Shown: one piece after another, positions 1-6,912 of the stretch
Layout: each line of letters opens with the position of its first letter
Position numbering within the stretch: the stretch's first letter is position 1
Assembly: GCA_014381385.1 (NCBI GenBank)
Contig: JACNLR010000035.1
Span: 1-8,242 of the forward strand
DNA length: 8,242 nt
Reading direction: 5' to 3'
From: Planctomycetota bacterium
GTDB taxonomy: Bacteria; Planctomycetota; Phycisphaerae; Phycisphaerales; SM1A02
The notes under the pieces: generated by a model
What the model saw: the letters and a program-made list of their open reading frames with translations, nothing else
Told to the model about the DNA's origin: nothing
The model's database searches: none
Translations under genes and position numbers: made by a program

Positions 1-229
1 GGTTTTTGGCGTCAATATCTTTGTCGAAAATACGATTGGCTAGCATCGCGACATTTCTGGCAAAGAACATACATCCGACAATCAGTAGAAGTTGCCAACC
101 GAAAGTTTCCCAACTGATTGTATGAGTATCTGTAGCAGCCATAAAACCACCTAGAATTGCAAAGGGCAACGCAAAAACAGTGTGTGCAATCTTGATATCC
201 GAGAGAAGTTTTAACAGGGCACTTGCCAT
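1..229 (-). CDS. ubiA: UbiA-family prenyltransferase, N-terminal part (runs off the left edge)
   Basis: This is the first 76 codons of a membrane prenyltransferase; the rest lies outside the window. Family members transfer a polyprenyl chain to an aromatic acceptor in quinone synthesis. The visible part starts MASALLKLLSDIK and continues with the typical first-helix sequence HTVFALPFAILGG (residues 16-28). A second hydrophobic segment leads into the first Asp-rich motif, NRxxDxxxD, seen as N65, R66, D69 and D73; these bind Mg2+ and the diphosphate. The motif is intact, so the enzyme is probably active. Whether the acceptor is 4-hydroxybenzoate (UbiA) or a futalosine-pathway naphthoate (MqnP) cannot be decided here. 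The ATG at 229 is chosen because it gives a normal family N-terminus. An in-frame ATG at 259 would add ten residues and overlap proS. No Shine-Dalgarno site is visible at either start. Confidence 0.88.
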   Translation of the reverse strand, partial: MASALLKLLSDIKIAHTVFALPFAILGGFMAATDTHTISWETFGWQLLLIVGCMFFARNVAMLANRIFDKDIDAKN

Positions 230-242
230 GAGGTGAGCATGA

Positions 243-248
243 TAGAAT
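243..248 (+). promoter_or_regulatory. Candidate -10 element of proS
   Basis: TAGAAT differs from TATAAT at one position. It lies 3 bases before the ATG at 252 and 9 bases before the in-frame ATG at 258. Transcription would begin at about 254-257, which would give an almost leaderless mRNA and favour the second ATG. I see no good -35 box at the usual distance, and any upstream promoter sequence would lie inside the divergent ubiA gene. Confidence 0.35.
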
Positions 249-251
249 CTA

Positions 252-1775
<1,524 letters not shown>

Positions 1776-1831
1776 ATACAAAATAACATTATCGGCTCAA
1801 GTGGCAAGGGGAAGGCTGTCGATGTCTATTA

Positions 1832-1853
1832 ACCGCCAATGGTGGGCGGCGGT
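1832..1853. repeat. GC-rich inverted repeat downstream of proS
   Basis: ACCGCC (1832-1837) pairs with GGCGGT (1848-1853) around a 10-base loop; an alternative 5-bp pairing uses GGCGG at 1845-1849. It lies in the proS 3' untranslated region, 13 bases before the strong terminator, and has no T-tract of its own. It could stabilise the mRNA end. Confidence 0.45.
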
Positions 1854-1865
1854 CCACGAAAAACT

Positions 1866-1898
1866 CGGTTGTTGCTGGAAGAGCAACAATCGTTTTTT
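1866..1898 (+). terminator. Rho-independent terminator of proS
   Basis: An 11-bp stem, CGGTTGTTGCT (1866-1876) with AGCAACAATCG (1882-1892), closes a GGAAG loop and is followed at once by six T's and CTT. All pairs are Watson-Crick except one G-U on the plus strand. It lies about 90 bases after the proS stop. A run of five A's just before it gives a shorter T-tract on the other strand, so it might also stop manA transcripts coming from the right. That strand has an A-C mismatch in the stem, so the plus orientation is preferred. Confidence 0.85.
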
Positions 1899-1909
1899 CT
1901 TGGGATAGG

Positions 1910-1937
1910 TTGCACATATGGTAGCGCGAGGTATTCT
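1910..1937 (+). promoter_or_regulatory. Candidate promoter for the 75-residue ORF
   Basis: TTGCAC (1910-1915) is followed after 16 bases by TATTCT (1932-1937) and then, six bases later, by the ATG at 1944. The -10 is a fair TANNNT match, and the -35 matches only in TTG. Its place straight after the proS terminator and its spacing to the ATG support a new, leaderless transcription unit. Confidence 0.45.
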
Positions 1938-1943
1938 AGAAGT

Positions 1944-2171
1944 ATGAAGAACAACGGACCATTTTCATTTGCGATAGCACTTGGCGCAGAGCATATTCCT
2001 GCTGTTGCATCTGTGCAACAAATTGTTGCAGCGCAAGTACCCGGTAAGGTGTCCTTTGATGGCGTTGATGTTACATGTGCCAAACCGTTGCAACTTTATA
2101 CTCGCACAGCAGATCGCATCGAAGCAGCAACGCGAATTGCAACTGGTCAACATATAGATATTCAAGCGTAA
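1944..2171 (+). CDS. Hypothetical protein, 75 residues
   Basis: I do not recognise this protein. It starts MKNNGPFSFAIALGAEH, has an Ala/Val-rich stretch (residues 18-33) with charged residues only at its edges, then a mixed section ending RIEAATRIATGQHIDIQA. There is no signal peptide, membrane helix or known metal motif. The ATG at 1944 is chosen because the same frame extended left to 1839 would run through the proS terminator, and because a TATTCT element sits exactly six bases upstream. The two real neighbours point at it: its last ten bases overlap the end of manA, which is transcribed towards it. The amino acid mix looks protein-like rather than random, but a gene this short may be spurious. 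Confidence 0.5.
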   Translation: MKNNGPFSFAIALGAEHIPAVASVQQIVAAQVPGKVSFDGVDVTCAKPLQLYTRTADRIEAATRIATGQHIDIQA

Positions 2172-3097
2172 CGTTTTTCTTCAGGCAAATCAAAACGTAA
2201 AATTGCACAGCCTTTTGGCATGGCCATCGTCGCGTTTGTGACACCAACTGGCAGAAGAATCGTTGTACCAGTTGGCGCGTCAACCGGAATAGTGTGGGAA
2301 ATTTTTGCGTGACCTTGGACAACCATAAAAACAGCGGGCGTATCGTCAATGACCAAATCCAATGTGGTATCCGTTATTGCTTCGAGTCGTTCAATGGAAA
2401 AGTATGGTGTATCAATAAAGTGCGTTGTTAAGAAGTCGCCGCATTGCAGCGGCTCAGGGTTAGCTATGGATAACAAGGGTGCATCAAAGTCGATACATTC
2501 CATTGCTTGGTCAACATGCATTTCTCGATGCGTTCGTCCCCAATCCCAAATACGAAATGTCGTATCACTTGGAGTTTGCACTTCAGCAACAAGCACGCCA
2601 GCACCAAGAGCGTGGCACGTGCCACTTGGGAGGTAATAACACTCACCCTTTTTGACCTCTATGGCACGAAGTAGGTCGGGAACGGTGTTTTGTTCAATAG
2701 CATCTCGGAGAGATTCCTCAGTTACACCGTCCTTTAAGCCTACGTAAATGAGACCTTCTGGGGTTGTATCGAGGATTACCCACGCTTCGCTTTTGAGGTG
2801 TGCTTCTGGATGGCTTGCTGCGTAGGCAACGCTCGGATGAACTTGAACGGAAAGATTGTCGCAAGCATCGAGGAACTTTATAAGTAAAGGGAAGTTGCTA
2901 TCAAGCGGTTGTCCTGCAAGTGGGCCGTTAGAAATAATACTTTGACCATCTTGAATTGTTATTGGTAAGTCAGCGAGTTCCCATGACTCACCGATCGAAA
3001 CGCCTTCGGGTATATTCTTTCCGAAATTTTTAAGTGTTTGTCCTCCCCAAACTTTTGCTTTCAGAATTGGTTCAAAAGTTAGTGGGTAGGGTTCCAT
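2162..3097 (-). CDS. manA: Mannose-6-phosphate isomerase, class I
   Basis: Interconverts mannose 6-phosphate and fructose 6-phosphate, linking glycolysis to mannose-containing glycans and GDP-mannose. The 311 residues match the short, Bacillus-like class I form, a cupin zinc enzyme. It opens with PLTFEPILKAKVWGG. The zinc ligands are Q85 and H87 (VQVHPS), E104 (KSEAW) and H162 (LPSGTCHALGAG). The catalytic Arg region is TTFRIWDWGR (R182, R188). A C-terminal cupin-like half follows (VVQGHAKI, LLPVGV). The ATG at 3097 shares its first base with the fabZ stop (TGATG); a GTG one codon upstream would give a GTGA overlap. Either way translation is coupled to fabZ. The 3' end overlaps the convergent 75-residue ORF by ten bases, and no dedicated terminator lies between them. 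Confidence 0.95.
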   Translation of the reverse strand: MEPYPLTFEPILKAKVWGGQTLKNFGKNIPEGVSIGESWELADLPITIQDGQSIISNGPLAGQPLDSNFPLLIKFLDACDNLSVQVHPSVAYAASHPEAHLKSEAWVILDTTPEGLIYVGLKDGVTEESLRDAIEQNTVPDLLRAIEVKKGECYYLPSGTCHALGAGVLVAEVQTPSDTTFRIWDWGRTHREMHVDQAMECIDFDAPLLSIANPEPLQCGDFLTTHFIDTPYFSIERLEAITDTTLDLVIDDTPAVFMVVQGHAKISHTIPVDAPTGTTILLPVGVTNATMAMPKGCAILRFDLPEEKRYA

Positions 3098-3570
3098 CAC
3101 ATCATCATGCCAGTAATCTGTGCATCAAATACGAATTTTCCATCGACAAATCCTTGCGCGTCACAGACAAAACGTCGGCGTTGAAATTTCCGAATTATTG
3201 AGACAAGCACAAGCGTAGAGTTAGGTTGGACTTGCCCACGAAACGAACAGTTATCGCAACGCGTAAAGCCCATGAAGTGATTTGATTCGGCATTAAGGTG
3301 GTAGAGAATACTGCTAATTTGCGCAGCAGCTTCGATCATTAAGACGCCGGGATAAATCGGTCTACCCGGAATGTGCCCAGCAACCCAAAATTCATCTTCT
3401 TTGACTTCTTTGATTCCCACAGCAAGTTGGTTATCGTTGCGAATGTATGCAACATGATTTAGTTGACGCATATCGCCTGCTTGGGGATTAATCTCGCCGA
3501 CTCCCTCGGCAGATATTGCAACTGCTTTTAAGTCAATCGTTGAAATGTCTATAAGGGGTTCAATAGCCAT
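3097..3570 (-). CDS. fabZ: FabZ-like 3-hydroxyacyl-ACP dehydratase
   Basis: A single hot-dog-fold dehydratase that probably removes water from (3R)-hydroxyacyl-ACP in the fatty acid elongation cycle. The active-site stretch is GHIPGRPIYPGVLMIEAAAQ, with catalytic H66 and E80 in the FabZ arrangement; FRGQVQP (residues 110-116) is also typical. About 40 N-terminal residues before the domain (DISTIDLKAVA, INPQ, MRQLNHV) are longer than in E. coli FabZ and resemble dehydratase homologues of Planctomycetota. Such proteins may act on other acyl-ACPs, so the exact substrate is uncertain. I chose the ATG at 3570 (157 residues). A TTG at 3588 in the same frame would fall inside the upstream terminator's T-tract. 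No Shine-Dalgarno site is visible; TACCCT at 3579-3584 is a weak -10 candidate. The gene is coupled to manA through TGATG. Confidence 0.9.
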   Translation of the reverse strand: MAIEPLIDISTIDLKAVAISAEGVGEINPQAGDMRQLNHVAYIRNDNQLAVGIKEVKEDEFWVAGHIPGRPIYPGVLMIEAAAQISSILYHLNAESNHFMGFTRCDNCSFRGQVQPNSTLVLVSIIRKFQRRRFVCDAQGFVDGKFVFDAQITGMMM

Positions 3571-3586
3571 ACATGGGAAGGGTATC

Positions 3587-3624
3587 AAAGAAATAGGCCC
3601 AAGCGATGCTTGGACCTTTTCTTT
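3587..3624 (-). terminator. Rho-independent terminator of the histone-like gene
   Basis: On the minus strand, GGTCCAAGC pairs with GCTTGGGCC around the loop ATC (core 3596-3616), with one G-U pair. AAAGAAA on one side and TTTCTTT on the other can extend the stem, and the T-rich side forms the 3' tract. On the plus strand the wobble becomes a C-A mismatch, so the structure suits minus-strand transcripts. It sits 17 bases after the stop of the histone-like gene and separates it from fabZ. Confidence 0.8.
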
Positions 3625-3640
3625 AATTCGTTCTCTTGCG

Positions 3641-3814
3641 TTACCCGTCGCTTCGGAGGTTCAAAACATCTTTTCGAACATCTTGCGCTGCGGACTTGAT
3701 TTCTTGCATCGCTTTTCGAACGCGAGTACCAGCAGCCTTATTACCGCCTTCGCATTTTGCCATATCATCAGTCACGTTTTGTACTAGTTGAGCTAATCGG
3801 TCGTATGATTCCAT
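3641..3814 (-). CDS. Histone-H1/Hc1-like small DNA-binding protein, 57 residues
   Basis: A short, charged, helical protein with the features of the bacterial Hc1 / histone-H1-like family: MESYDRLAQLVQ, a DMAKCEGGNKAAGTRVRK core (residues 22-39), then QEIKSAAQDVRKDV. GNKAAGTRVRK is the family hallmark known from Chlamydia Hc1 and similar Bacteroidota proteins. Family members are thought to bind and compact DNA. The Lys/Ala-rich tail of chlamydial Hc1 is missing, so this is just the core domain, ending NLRSDG. The start at 3814 is fixed by a strong Shine-Dalgarno, GGAGG, eight bases upstream. A TTG at 3829 in frame overlaps that site and is rejected. The gene has its own terminator and a 177-base upstream gap holding several hairpins, which suggests an independent and possibly highly expressed unit. 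Confidence 0.85.
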   Translation of the reverse strand: MESYDRLAQLVQNVTDDMAKCEGGNKAAGTRVRKAMQEIKSAAQDVRKDVLNLRSDG

Positions 3815-3822
3815 TTCAAGTG

Positions 3823-3827
3823 CCTCC
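3823..3827 (-). promoter_or_regulatory. Ribosome binding site of the histone-like gene
   Basis: GGAGG on the minus strand, eight bases before the ATG at 3814. It is the only textbook Shine-Dalgarno sequence I found at any gene start in the window, and it decides the start of the histone-like gene. Confidence 0.85.
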
Positions 3828-3838
3828 AAAGCGTTGTA

Positions 3839-3854
3839 CTAGGTTTGACCCTAG
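3839..3854 (-). repeat. Hairpin in the histone-like gene leader
   Basis: CTAGG and CCTAG pair perfectly around a six-base loop, 11 bases upstream of the GGAGG ribosome binding site. In the mRNA this small stem would stand directly before the translation start and could affect ribosome access. Confidence 0.5.
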
Positions 3855-3869
3855 TGGGTTGATTCGAGC

Positions 3870-3885
3870 GGGCTTATGATAGCCC
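3870..3885. repeat. Inverted repeat GGGCT/AGCCC upstream of the histone-like gene
   Basis: A perfect 5-bp inverted repeat with a six-base centre (3875-3880). It overlaps the candidate -10 elements of the histone-like gene and so could be an operator, or a short stem at the start of its transcript. Confidence 0.4.
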
Positions 3886-3901
3886 TTATATTGCATTTCA
3901 A
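3873..3901 (-). promoter_or_regulatory. Candidate promoter of the histone-like gene
   Basis: On the minus strand, TTGAAA (3901-3896) is followed after 17 bases by CATAAG (3878-3873). Alternative -10 matches nearby are TATAAG (3890-3885) and TATCAT (3881-3876). The region is the most promoter-like part of the 177-base gap. The choice among the -10 options is uncertain. The predicted leader would be about 50-60 bases. Confidence 0.35.
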
Positions 3902-3905
3902 TGCA
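3892..3905. repeat. Palindrome TGCATT-tc-AATGCA
   Basis: A perfect 6-bp inverted repeat with a two-base centre, overlapping the candidate -35 box of the histone-like gene. Its size and position suit a dimeric repressor or nucleoid-protein site; no regulator is identified. Confidence 0.4.
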
Positions 3906-3991
3906 TTGTTTATCGGCTAGGAGGGCTTTGCAACCCCTTAATTGCATAAAAATGGCAAAAATTAGGGTTTTGTACGGTAAAAAATGAAGAT

Positions 3992-5428
3992 TTATACCCG
4001 AAGTTGGGCAATTTCGAGGCATTGATCGCTGTAACCATGCTGAATTGGCGCAATGATTTCGTCGCAGAAATCGTCAACTTGCTCGGCAGCACGACCCACA
4101 AAACTCGTTGGATCGGTAACCATAGTTACATCTACGCCCATAAACATAGCCTCTTGAGCGAGCCTCTCTAGGAGATCATTTGAGGTGCCTTTCTCTTTTA
4201 TGAGGCGAGCAACTTCAATAGCATGACCTCGAACAACCTCGTGGGCATCTTGCCTATCAGCGCCATTTTTTACAGCTTCCATCATGAGGCGCTCGGTAGC
4301 GAGAAATGGCATTTCCTGTTCTAGATTTGCTGTAACGCGTGCTTTGTGCACGATAATGCCATCCGAGATGTTGCAAAGAACGTCAAGTAGACCGTCCAAC
4401 GCCAAAAAAGACTCAGGAAGAACAAGGCGCCGGTTCGCAGAATCGTCGAGCGTGCGTTCCATCCACTGCACGGCAGCAGTTTGCAGAGCATTTGGCGGCA
4501 TGTTCATAACGAACCGAGCAAGGGAGCAAACGCGTTCGCAACGCATAGGATTTCGCTTGTATGCCATTGCGGATGAGCCTATTTGTTTTTTCTCAAACGG
4601 TTCTTCAAGCTCACCGCGGTTAGCGAGGAGACGAAGGTCAGTTGCAAATTTATGTGCAGCTGCAGCAATGGCGGCAATGGAAGATAGAATCTGTGCATCA
4701 ACAATCCGTGGATAGGTTTGCCCCGTGACAGACAGACGCTTGTCTGTTGGCCAGCCCATTTTTTCGGTGACCATCGCATCAAGTTGTAGAACTTTCTCGT
4801 GGTCACCATCAAACAAATCAAGGAAAGATGCTTGCGTGCCTGTAGCGCCCCGCACACCACGAAACCGCAATGCGTCGATGCGAAATTCAAGGTCTTCGAG
4901 GGTGAGTGCGAGCTCTTGTGCCCAAAGTGTTGCTCGTTTACCGACGGTTGTTGGTTGCGCTGGCTGGTAATGTGTAAAGCCGAGGGTAGGTAGGTTGCGG
5001 TATTGTTTTGCAAAATTTCCAAGGTTGCAAATCACACGTGCAAGTTTGGTTGCAATAAGTTTCATTGCATCGCGAAGTTGCAACATCTCTGTGTTGCAAT
5101 TGACAAACTGGCTGGTTGCACCGAGATGGATAATCGAGCGTGCACTCGGCGCTGCATCACCAAGTGTGTGGACGTGTGCCATGACATCGTGGCGAAGTTC
5201 TTTTTCGTAGTTTGCTGCTGCTTCAAAATCAATATCGTCGAGGTGTGCCCGAAGATCTTCGATTTGGGTATCTGTAATTTCCAGACCAAGTACTTGCTCA
5301 GATTCAGCCAATGCAAGCCATAGACGGCGCCAAGTGCCGATTTTACGCATTGGCGACCAAATTTCCTGCATCTGAGGGGATGCATACCGTCCCGAAAGTG
5401 GTGACTGATATCCAGCGTGCTCATCCAT
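3992..5428 (-). CDS. purB: Adenylosuccinate lyase
   Basis: Catalyses two steps of purine synthesis: SAICAR to AICAR plus fumarate, and adenylosuccinate to AMP plus fumarate. It belongs to the fumarase/aspartase superfamily and works as a cytoplasmic homotetramer. From the ATG at 5428 it has 478 residues and resembles the animal-type ADSL branch, beginning GYQSPLSGRYASPQM. Visible motifs are RHDVMAHVHTLG (80-90), HLGATSQFVNCNT (101-113), THYQPAQPTT with catalytic H153, and the mobile signature loop SSAMAYKRNPMRCER near 285-299, where S285 or S286 is the likely catalytic base. Human ADSL has Pro where this loop has Ala. The ORF stays open ten codons further upstream, but ATG 5428 is preferred because a TACAAT element lies exactly six bases before it. 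No clear terminator follows, so transcripts may run on into the histone-like gene. Confidence 0.95.
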   Translation of the reverse strand: MDEHAGYQSPLSGRYASPQMQEIWSPMRKIGTWRRLWLALAESEQVLGLEITDTQIEDLRAHLDDIDFEAAANYEKELRHDVMAHVHTLGDAAPSARSIIHLGATSQFVNCNTEMLQLRDAMKLIATKLARVICNLGNFAKQYRNLPTLGFTHYQPAQPTTVGKRATLWAQELALTLEDLEFRIDALRFRGVRGATGTQASFLDLFDGDHEKVLQLDAMVTEKMGWPTDKRLSVTGQTYPRIVDAQILSSIAAIAAAAHKFATDLRLLANRGELEEPFEKKQIGSSAMAYKRNPMRCERVCSLARFVMNMPPNALQTAAVQWMERTLDDSANRRLVLPESFLALDGLLDVLCNISDGIIVHKARVTANLEQEMPFLATERLMMEAVKNGADRQDAHEVVRGHAIEVARLIKEKGTSNDLLERLAQEAMFMGVDVTMVTDPTSFVGRAAEQVDDFCDEIIAPIQHGYSDQCLEIAQLRV

Positions 5429-5430
5429 TC

Positions 5431-5451
5431 CCGTATTGTACCGCAATACGG
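5431..5451 (-). promoter_or_regulatory. purB -10 element inside a perfect inverted repeat
   Basis: CCGTATTG and CAATACGG form a perfect 8-bp inverted repeat with a five-base centre. Read on the minus strand, the half nearer purB contains TACAAT (5440-5435), one base from the consensus -10, six bases before the purB ATG. The geometry predicts a leaderless mRNA and a repressor site that would cover the -10. No matching -35 was found. Confidence 0.55.
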
Positions 5452-5497
5452 CTACCACTCGCGTTGCGGTTTATTGGAACAAGCCTCTTGGTACCGT

Positions 5498-5513
5498 CCC
5501 CATTAGAATGGGG
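5498..5513 (+). promoter_or_regulatory. -10 element of the UbiA-like/plsY operon inside a perfect inverted repeat
   Basis: CCCCATT-AG-AATGGGG is a perfect 7-bp inverted repeat. Its centre contains TAGAAT (5504-5509), one base from the consensus -10, six bases before the ATG at 5516. As for purB, this predicts leaderless transcription and a possible operator over the -10. A convincing -35 is absent. The GGGG at the end is too close to the ATG to be a normal Shine-Dalgarno site. Confidence 0.5.
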
Positions 5514-5515
5514 AA

Positions 5516-6250
5516 ATGGCTTGGATGAGCGTGCTTGGGATTCCTGCAGCGGTATACGTAATGAGTATCGTTGCACTTATGGTTACTATTTCCCAGAAGT
5601 CGCAAAAACCATTTTTGTTGGTAGGTGTAGGTGTCTTGAGCGCTGGGATTTATATGTTGCATAGAGTTTCAATTGTTGAAGTGGAACCTATGCAAGCAAG
5701 ACACCGCATTGCACTGCAACACAGAAAGTCTTTGTATGGTGTTTCTTTTCTACTCCTCATGGTAGCGCTGGTCATCTTTGGTACGTTGCAACCATGGCTC
5801 CTCGTACTTGCAAGTGGGGCGATCGTTGGTGTACTTGTATATGGGCGAAAAATTCTTCATGCGCCACTTCGAAATAGAACATTCGTAAAACCGTTTGCGG
5901 TTGGAAGTGCAATCGCTGTATTCGCTTGGGTGCTTAATGACTGTTCGAATGTTACTTGGACGCTTGGCGCGTTTATACTGCTTTGTAGTGCAGATGCACT
6001 CCTCTGCGATCTTGTTGATTCAAAATACGACACGGCTACCGGCTGCCAGACGATTGCTTCAAGGTACAGCACTTTCGTTGTTTGGAGTATCGCGGGGTCG
6101 CTTTACATTATTGGTGCGCTCAGCCTTCAGACGACTGTTGGTTGGTTGTTTTTGCTTTTATTCCCAGCGCCGTTATTTGCAACAAAGTTTTTGCGAACGA
6201 TAGTCGATGTGCGTCCAGTTCTCGTACTCCTGCTAGCATGGTCATTATGA
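5516..6250 (+). CDS. UbiA-like membrane protein with degenerate first motif
   Basis: A hydrophobic protein of 244 residues with about seven or eight likely membrane segments. It carries a clear second Asp-rich UbiA motif on a membrane face: D160, D165, D168 and D172, followed by G176 and T179 (DLVDSKYDTATGCQT). The first motif, NRxxDxxxD in true prenyltransferases, is replaced by LHRVSIVEVE near residues 48-57, with no Asp. The protein is shorter than the usual 280-300 residues. Similar UbiA-like proteins with a weak first motif are, as I recall, common in Planctomycetota. Whether this one transfers a prenyl group is unknown; it may act on another lipid. It is the first gene of an operon and overlaps plsY by four bases (ATGA), which suggests a membrane-lipid role. 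The start at 5516 is set by the TAGAAT element six bases upstream. Confidence 0.75.
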   Translation: MAWMSVLGIPAAVYVMSIVALMVTISQKSQKPFLLVGVGVLSAGIYMLHRVSIVEVEPMQARHRIALQHRKSLYGVSFLLLMVALVIFGTLQPWLLVLASGAIVGVLVYGRKILHAPLRNRTFVKPFAVGSAIAVFAWVLNDCSNVTWTLGAFILLCSADALLCDLVDSKYDTATGCQTIASRYSTFVVWSIAGSLYIIGALSLQTTVGWLFLLLFPAPLFATKFLRTIVDVRPVLVLLLAWSL

Positions 6251-6912
6251 CAAGTGTCGATTGGGTAATTTCAATAGCTTGCGCGTATCTAGCAGGAGGT
6301 ATTCCGTTTGGGGTATTAATCGCAAAAACGAAGGGCGTTGATATTCAAGAACATGGCTCAAAAAATATTGGAGCGACGAACGTCGGCAGAGTGCTTGGAA
6401 AAAAACTGGGTATCCTCTGTTTTTTACTCGACGTACTCAAAGGCGCACTTCCAGTTTTGGTAGTGGGCCTATATGCAGGATTGTTTGGGCAAGCAATGGA
6501 GCACGTTGGAACAAACGAGATGTTGTTATGGATTTGTGTTGCACTTGCTTCGCTTTTGGGACATATGTATTCGCCGTTCTTAAAATTTGGTGGCGGGAAA
6601 GGGGTCGCTACAACGTTTGGTGGGATGGTTGCGATGTGGCCTCTTTTAACAGTACCTGTGCTCATCGCCTTTCTTGCTTGGTTGATTACTCTGAAGGCTA
6701 CAAAGATGATATCGCTTGCGAGTTTGATTGCAGCTGTTGTCCTTTTTACAGATTCAATCGCTTCAGTCATGCTCAACACAACCGTTGAACACGCGTGGCC
6801 TCTCCTTGCAGTAACGGGGCTCATCGCTGCTATGGTTTTTTGGAAGCACCGGACGAACATTGGCAGAATCGCTCGAGGTGAAGAACCTAAAATTGGGTCG
6901 GCGACGAAGTGA
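6247..6912 (+). CDS. plsY: Acyl-phosphate:glycerol-3-phosphate acyltransferase
   Basis: Integral membrane enzyme that moves an acyl group from acyl-phosphate to glycerol 3-phosphate, the first step of phosphatidic acid synthesis in most bacteria. The 221 residues are close to normal PlsY length. The three family motifs are present: GSKNIGATNVGR (residues 37-48), where most homologues have GSGN; GHMYSPFLKFGGGKGVAT (105-122); and HRTNIGRIARGEEPKIG (201-217). LLDVLKG (60-66) is also typical. The ATG at 6247 overlaps the upstream stop as ATGA, indicating translational coupling; an in-frame ATG at 6238 would add three residues. The stop overlaps the next gene as GTGA. It would use acyl-phosphate made by PlsX, which is not in this window. 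Confidence 0.95.
   Translation: MTSVDWVISIACAYLAGGIPFGVLIAKTKGVDIQEHGSKNIGATNVGRVLGKKLGILCFLLDVLKGALPVLVVGLYAGLFGQAMEHVGTNEMLLWICVALASLLGHMYSPFLKFGGGKGVATTFGGMVAMWPLLTVPVLIAFLAWLITLKATKMISLASLIAAVVLFTDSIASVMLNTTVEHAWPLLAVTGLIAAMVFWKHRTNIGRIARGEEPKIGSATK

Noticed and set aside
1839..1943. Longer version of the 75-residue ORF, starting at 1839
   Set aside because: The extra 35 codons would run straight through the 11-bp hairpin and T-tract of the proS terminator, and a -10-like element sits just before the internal ATG at 1944.
3571..3588. TTG start for fabZ at 3588
   Set aside because: It falls in the 3' T-rich arm of the histone-like gene's terminator and has no ribosome binding site; ATG 3570 gives a normal N-terminus.
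3911..3960. Possible purB terminator (AGGG...CCCT near 3920-3938, minus strand)
   Set aside because: Only about four base pairs with a nine-base loop and no T-tract on the downstream side.
4284..4715. 143-residue plus-strand ORF opposite purB
   Set aside because: Arg/Ser/Cys-rich composition with no recognisable motif; it is an antisense shadow of a strongly conserved purB region.
5429..5458. Ten-codon upstream extension of purB to 5458
   Set aside because: It would translate the palindrome and the TACAAT element; the family N-terminus fits ATG 5428.
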